A DNA stretch of 49,660 nt, taken from positions 1,870,274-1,919,933 of the forward strand of contig NZ_LGRA01000021.1 in NCBI RefSeq assembly GCF_003116095.1, read 5' to 3'. Below, piece by piece: positions 44,304 through 49,660 of this stretch (its first letter is position 1; the number at the start of each line of letters is the position of its first letter). Source of the stretch: Azospirillum sp. TSO35-2. GTDB lineage: Bacteria > Pseudomonadota > Alphaproteobacteria > Azospirillales > Azospirillaceae. The notes beneath the pieces are model-generated. The model was not told where the DNA came from, did no database searches, and was given only the letters and a program-made list of their open reading frames with translations. A program made the position numbers and the translations under genes.

Positions 44304-45170
44304 TCACGACCGGAAGGGTTTCCACGTCTTCCCGCCGTCCTGGCTGGCGATGACAGCCGACGTGTCGGTCACGGCGTAGAGCCGCTCCGGGTTCGTCGGA
44401 TCGACCGCGAGGTGCAGCAGGATCGTGTCCCCAAAGCCGTTGCTGACCGGCTGCCACGCCAGGCTCGGCTCGGAGGTCTTGAGCAAGCCGGTGCCCAGCA
44501 GGAAGGCGTAGGCGGTGCCATCCCTGGTCGTCGTCACCATGCTGGCCGGGCGCTGGACGACGTACGCCGCCTGCCAGGATTTTCCGGCGTCGCGGCTGAC
44601 CATCAGGCCGTTGCGGGTGGCGGCGTAGACCGTGTTCGGATCCTTGGCCGAAGCCGCCAGATCGAACATGTCGGCGGGCGGCTTGCCGGTGACCTCCCAG
44701 CTCTTCCCGGCATCGCGGCTGACCTGGACGCTGCCGTAGTGCCCGTAGAGCACGGTGGGGTCGGCCGGGCTGACGTCCATCGCGTGGAAATCGACCGGCC
44801 CGTTGACACCCTTCGAGACCGCTTTCCACGTCTTCGCCCCGTCGGTCGAGACGAGGACGCCGAGATTCCCGCCAGTCTCCGGATGGCCACTGGCGAAGAA
44901 GGCGCCGGGCTGCGCCGGGTTCGGCGTGAATCCCATGTAGTCGTGCCGATTGTCCGACACCCGGGTCGCCGTGCCGTCGGGGTTGGTCAACCACACGCCG
45001 TGGTGCGAGGCGAGGTACAGGCGGGACGGGTCGCCGGGGTCCACGGCGATGCCGTGCAGGTGCGAAACCTCGGACAGTCTGAGGGTCTCGGCGGCGTCGA
45101 CCGGTCCGGCGAGCGTCGTCCCGACCAGCAGGGCCGCCACGATCATGGTCAGCGTCTTCTTGGCGCTCAT
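44304..45170 (-). CDS. Secreted BNR/sialidase-like beta-propeller protein (F510_1955-type)
   Basis: A 288-aa exported protein. The signal peptide is residues 1-27 (TMIVAALLVGTTLAGPVDA). The body has repeated Asp-box-like motifs typical of BNR/sialidase propellers: VSTDGAKTWKAV, VSRDAGKSWEVT, VSRDAGKSWQAA, ASQDGGKTWKPF. Database families label such proteins F510_1955 glycosylhydrolase, but catalytic residues cannot be assigned and enzymatic activity is doubtful. AAGGAG lies eight bases before the ATG at 45170. It leads the operon with the M48 protease. Confidence 0.82.
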   Translation of the reverse strand: MSAKKTLTMIVAALLVGTTLAGPVDAAETLRLSEVSHLHGIAVDPGDPSRLYLASHHGVWLTNPDGTATRVSDNRHDYMGFTPNPAQPGAFFASGHPETGGNLGVLVSTDGAKTWKAVSKGVNGPVDFHAMDVSPADPTVLYGHYGSVQVSRDAGKSWEVTGKPPADMFDLAASAKDPNTVYAATRNGLMVSRDAGKSWQAAYVVQRPASMVTTTRDGTAYAFLLGTGLLKTSEPSLAWQPVSNGFGDTILLHLAVDPTNPERLYAVTDTSAVIASQDGGKTWKPFRS

Positions 45171-45389
45171 CGCGCGTCTCCTTGTTCGGGGCGGCACAGG
45201 GTGCTGAGCCCCATGCCGCCCATACGGCCTCAATCGACCGCGGCACCCATTTCGATCGGGCCCCGACCGGCTTCCGGCCGGGCGTGGTCGGCGTGGTGAC
45301 CATGTTCACGCCGTCGTGGGATCGGCATCCTCAAGGCAATCATGCGGACGCCTCCCCCTGGAAAGCCGTCTGACCGGCACGGCCGTCGC
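45171..45389. other. Gene-free spacer upstream of the BNR-protein operon
   Basis: 219 bp without a convincing gene, between the Met-rich protein stop and the BNR-protein start. It contains GC-rich dyads such as GACCGGC/GCCGG near 45266-45284. It probably carries the promoter of the BNR-M48 operon; I see no clear boxes. Confidence 0.3.
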
Positions 45390-46151
45390 TCACATCAAGC
45401 CCATCGGGCTGGCGAAGAGCTGGTCGGCGACCTTCTTCTGCTCGTCCGTCAGCACGGCGTAGAGCGGCTTGGCGGCGCCCTCGAGCGCCTTCAGGCCGTC
45501 GAGCCGGGCCGACAGGACCTTCTGCTGGAAGGTCAGCCGGTCCGGCCACGCGGATGGCAGGCCACCCTGGGTCATCTGCTCGTGCATGGCCTGATGGGCC
45601 TTGGCGTTCGACCGCAGGGTGTCGGCGAAGGCGTTCCACTGCGGCGCCTGGGCCTCGGTGATCCTGAGTTCCGCCTTCACGAAGGCGATGCGGCCCTCGA
45701 CATGCTCGAACGGCAGCCCCATGCCGCCCATGCCACCCTGCTGGCCCATCATCGGGCGCATCATGGGCGTCATCTGCCCCATCATTCCGGGGCCCATCAT
45801 ACCGGGCTGGCCGCTCTGCTGGCCCATCATCCCGCCCATCATCGGGCGCATCTGGTCCATGTTCATCATCATGCCGGGCTGAGCCATCATGCCGCCGCCC
45901 ATGCCTTGTCCCATCATGGGCGCCCCCGTCATGGGCGCCCCCGTCATGGGCGCATTGCCCGGCCGCCCGGGTTGCGCGCCCTGAGGCGGTTGGACAGGCG
46001 CCGGAACCGGCTGAGCCTGCGTCGTCGTGGCGCCGCCGGGGTGATGGGCCTGATGGTCCTGGTCGGTGGCGGTCTGCGCCTGGGCCGGGGCGACCGACAT
46101 CATGGCGGCGAGCGCAAAGGCGGGAAGCATCTTGCGGGTGAGAGACGACAT
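45390..46151 (-). CDS. Met-rich periplasmic Spy/CpxP-like protein
   Basis: A 253-aa exported protein. The signal peptide is residues 1-25 (MLPAFALAAMMSVAPAQAQ region). Next comes a His/Pro/Gln-rich linker, then about 75 residues containing roughly 27 Met, arranged in PMMG, GMMG and QPGMM units. The C-terminal 100 residues are helical with LTxxQ-like motifs (RITEAQAPQWNAFADTL and LTDEQKKVADQLF), as in Spy/CpxP chaperones and metal-sensing CnrX/ZraP relatives. The Met clusters suggest Cu(I) or Ag(I) binding, by analogy with other Met-rich periplasmic proteins. GGAGG precedes the ATG at 46151. Confidence 0.83.
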   Translation of the reverse strand: MSSLTRKMLPAFALAAMMSVAPAQAQTATDQDHQAHHPGGATTTQAQPVPAPVQPPQGAQPGRPGNAPMTGAPMTGAPMMGQGMGGGMMAQPGMMMNMDQMRPMMGGMMGQQSGQPGMMGPGMMGQMTPMMRPMMGQQGGMGGMGLPFEHVEGRIAFVKAELRITEAQAPQWNAFADTLRSNAKAHQAMHEQMTQGGLPSAWPDRLTFQQKVLSARLDGLKALEGAAKPLYAVLTDEQKKVADQLFASPMGLM

Positions 46152-46300
46152 GGCGTCCTCCATCGGGTCATCGGGTTCGGGCCATCCCGGCCGGACTCCA
46201 CGCGGGAGGGCCGGGGACGCAAAGGTCACGCGCACGGGATCCGGAACCGGCGCCCTCGCCCGAGCCGAGGCTCAGGTTGGACGCGGACGGACTCGTGGCG

Positions 46301-46708
46301 TCAGCGGATCGGAGAGGGAGGGCGCGGAGCCGGGTCGCTGTCGATGCCCTCGGGGGTGGCCAGGGCAAACCGATGATCCGCCCGGGCGACGGCGGGAATG
46401 AACGCCGCCGCGGCCTCGACGGGGAGAGCGCCGTGCAGGGCCGCGCAGTGGGTGACGCTGCAGCAGGCCCCGTCATCGGGCCGGCCGGGATCGTTGCAGA
46501 GAGCTTGCCTGTGCTGGTGACCGGTGACGGCAGCGACAGCATCATGGTGCATGCCGGCCAAGGCATGCTCCTGCGGCGCCGGCAAACGCTGGGAATGCTG
46601 ATAAGATGGCAGACCGGCATGGCCCGGCGCGGCATAGACGAGCAGCGTGGCCAGCATCAGCAGGCTCACCACCACCCTCCTCACCGTCGACCGTGTGCCA
46701 CGCCACAT
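46301..46708 (-). CDS. Small exported His/Cys-containing protein, function unknown
   Basis: A 135-aa protein. One hydrophobic N-terminal segment after Arg residues (VRRVVVSLLMLATLLVYAAPGHA) looks like a signal peptide. The mature part carries many His residues (HSQ, QEHALAGMHHD, GHQHRQ) and a Cys-rich patch, GACCSVTHCAALHG. The pattern recalls small copper-associated proteins such as DUF2946, but I cannot assign a family. The ATG at 46708 is chosen because it places the signal peptide at the N-terminus; its ribosome site is weak. It lies between the Met-rich protein and chrA, on the same strand. Confidence 0.6.
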   Translation of the reverse strand: MWRGTRSTVRRVVVSLLMLATLLVYAAPGHAGLPSYQHSQRLPAPQEHALAGMHHDAVAAVTGHQHRQALCNDPGRPDDGACCSVTHCAALHGALPVEAAAAFIPAVARADHRFALATPEGIDSDPAPRPPSPIR

Positions 46709-46871
46709 GGCGATTGCCGTTCTTGCCTGGAGGTCGGGCGACCTCACCTGGAAAGGTAAGCCCATCCCCTGGCCCCCGCAACGGCTTGATCGTCTCGGCG
46801 ACCGCCCCTGCCGGGAGTCCGGGGACGGGTGGAGACGGCCGGACGCCGGTGGTTGCGCTGCCCACGCCGCA

Positions 46872-48281
<1,410 letters not shown>

Positions 48282-48293
48282 CAGCGCTCTCTC

Positions 48294-48512
48294 CAGTCAC
48301 GCGTCTTGCGGGCGTCGGTGCGGACGTCCTCGACTATGGCGTCCCCGCGCGCCCTGCGGCGCTCGTCGCCGTCGGTCGCGGCGGCGATGCCGAAGAGCGG
48401 CTTGCGGAGTGTGGCCGCTTCCCCGCGTCGGAACTTACCGTCTTTTGCACCGATGTCATGGATGATCTCGGCGGCCTGGAGCGCCCTGTCGTCTTGGGAC
48501 CGCGGCCTCCCT
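48294..48512 (+). other. Possible gene remnant, unrecognised
   Basis: Between chrA and the flavoprotein gene the plus strand has an open frame whose translation looks protein-like (GVGADVLDYGVPARPAALVAV, ELTVFCTDVMDDLGGLERPV) and uses G/C at third positions. It has no good start and runs on only as antisense of the flavoprotein gene. It could be the relic of a gene displaced when the cassette arrived, or merely chance. I do not recognise it. Confidence 0.2.
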
Positions 48513-49436
48513 TCAACGGCGGCAACGCAGGTCGTTGTGGATGGCGGTGGCGGCCATCGCCGCTTCGCCCATGGCGACCGCGATCTGGTTCAGCGTCGAC
48601 ACCACGTCGCCGGCGGCGAAGAAGCCGGGCACCGACGTGCGCTGGTGGCGGTCGACGATCAGCCGGCCCTCGTCGTTCATCCTGGCTCCGAGCGACTCGG
48701 CCAGGGCGGAACGGGCGGTGATGCCGAGCGCCGAATAGAGCGTGTCGAAACGGAGGGTCCGGCCGCTTTGCAGGGTCAACCGCGTGCTGCGGTTGGTGCC
48801 GATGTCGGTATCGGTGTCGACGGCGACCACCGGCTCTTCGACCACCGCGATGCCGAGCGCGTCCAACTCGGCCCGGGCGTCCAACTCCAAATCCATCGGC
48901 TCGCCCAGCGTCAGCAACGTGACGTAAGGACTGTAGGTGCGGATGAAGCGCGCCTCTCCCGTCGCCTGCGCACCGTGGCCGAGAACGGCGATGCGTTGAT
49001 CCATGACCTCGAATCCGTCACAGATCGGGCAGACACGGATCAGCCCCCGTTGCATCGCGTCGTACAGGTGTGGCACCGCGGGCTGGCCGTCGATCACCCC
49101 GGTGGCCAGCAGGACCGTCGCAGCCTGGACGACCCGGCCGTCGCCGAGCGCGGCGCGGAAGCCATTGTCGGACGGAAGCCGCTCCAGCGCCGTCACCGAA
49201 CCGATGTCGACGCGGGCACCATAGGTCTCGGCCTGGGCGCGGATGCGGGCCAGCAGATCGGTGCCGCGGATACCGCCGGTGAAGCCGGCGAGATTGTGGG
49301 AGGTCGGGATCCAGGCGCAGCGGCTCTTCGCCTCGTCGACCACCAGCACCGCACGGCGGTAGCGCGCGAGGTAGATCGCCGCGGTCAAACCGGCGGGGCC
49401 ACCGCCGACGATCAGACAATCAAGCTTGGACGCCAT
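48513..49436 (-). CDS. Thioredoxin-reductase-like NAD(P)/FAD oxidoreductase
   Basis: A 307-aa flavoprotein. The FAD motif is CLIVGGGPAGLTAAIYLARY at residues 7-26. The redox-active pair is Cys136/Cys139 in RVCPICDGFEV, differing from the usual CATCDG of TrxB. The NADPH site is VLGHGAQATGEA, and GFFAAGDVVSTLNQIAVAMGEAA is the second FAD motif. It may reduce a thiol partner or act in redox or chromate stress; its true partner is unknown. The ATG at 49436 is used; a GTG one codon upstream is equally possible. It is the first gene of the minus-strand cassette after the tRNA terminator. Confidence 0.9.
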   Translation of the reverse strand: MASKLDCLIVGGGPAGLTAAIYLARYRRAVLVVDEAKSRCAWIPTSHNLAGFTGGIRGTDLLARIRAQAETYGARVDIGSVTALERLPSDNGFRAALGDGRVVQAATVLLATGVIDGQPAVPHLYDAMQRGLIRVCPICDGFEVMDQRIAVLGHGAQATGEARFIRTYSPYVTLLTLGEPMDLELDARAELDALGIAVVEEPVVAVDTDTDIGTNRSTRLTLQSGRTLRFDTLYSALGITARSALAESLGARMNDEGRLIVDRHQRTSVPGFFAAGDVVSTLNQIAVAMGEAAMAATAIHNDLRCRR

Positions 49437-49548
49437 CACACTCGTCGCCTCGGTCCGCGGGCGACCGGAATGAACGCCCTTCGGTCCCTAGACAAGCCGG
49501 ACAGGCATATGTCACGCCCCGAGCTATGTCATGCCCGAGACATGCCAA

Positions 49549-49585
49549 ACAAAAAAGCCCGCCGAGCGGAGTGCTCAGGCGGGCT
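49549..49585 (-). terminator. Rho-independent terminator of tRNA-fMet
   Basis: Read on the minus strand, AAGCCCGCC, a GC-containing loop, GGCGGGCTTTTTT. It starts about 8 bases after the CCA end of the tRNA gene and has a six-T tail. Confidence 0.88.
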
Positions 49586-49592
49586 TGATGTT

Positions 49593-49660
<68 letters not shown>

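Overview
The window is about 50 kb of very GC-rich bacterial chromosome with the gene content and gene order of an alphaproteobacterium, most likely Azospirillum or a close relative in the Rhodospirillales. Evidence for this is a ChvI/ChvG two-component system next to a short HprK, an EIIA-Man/HPr/EI phosphorelay and RapZ; a tsaE-amgK-murU-addB-addA-trxA cluster; dnaN-recF-gyrB; and the characteristic alphaproteobacterial initiator tRNA at the right edge. The species call is inference.

Layout. 1-2994: 3' part of an L-lactate dehydrogenase gene, a LysR regulator and a divergent SDR-type epimerase. 2991-5552: inorganic pyrophosphatase and an orphan periplasmic solute-binding protein. 5594-12894 (minus strand): a regulatory block reading chvI, chvG, a 125-aa coiled-coil protein, hprK, rapZ, EIIA-Man, HPr, EI. 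It is a PTS with no sugar permease in view, so it is probably a regulatory phosphorelay. 13135-17432 (plus): a HugZ-like FMN protein, GTP-type PEP carboxykinase with a long structured leader, and a DUF1003 membrane protein. 17451-22149 (minus): dipeptide-type ABC transporter (binding protein and two permeases, no ATPases here) and a thioredoxin-reductase-like ferredoxin-NADP reductase, with a large inverted repeat between them. 22411-33155 (plus): an unknown protein with a 15-bp tandem repeat, then tsaE, amgK, murU, addB, a BrnT/BrnA toxin-antitoxin pair, addA and trxA. 33245-36141: a fluoroacetate-dehalogenase-like hydrolase, a TPR protein and an SDR protein. 36315-43212 (plus): a 585-aa unknown protein, dnaN, recF, gyrB. 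43312-49436 (minus): an accessory stress or metal block (M48 protease, BNR-repeat protein, Met-rich Spy/CpxP-like protein, small His/Cys protein, chromate transporter, thioredoxin-reductase-like flavoprotein) ending at the tRNA-fMet.

How it fits together. The left half links carbon-flux control (HPr/EIIA/HprK, ChvGI) with the gluconeogenic enzyme PckG. The centre combines tRNA t6A synthesis, peptidoglycan sugar recycling and double-strand-break repair. The right half holds replication genes followed by a redox or metal defence cassette. The points most worth a second look are the toxin-antitoxin pair inside addB-addA, the 9-bp tandem repeat directly before the EIIA Shine-Dalgarno, the four-unit ACACGGAT inverted repeat at 20921-21057, the 5-residue repeat in the 160-aa unknown protein, and the unknown 585-aa protein upstream of dnaN.
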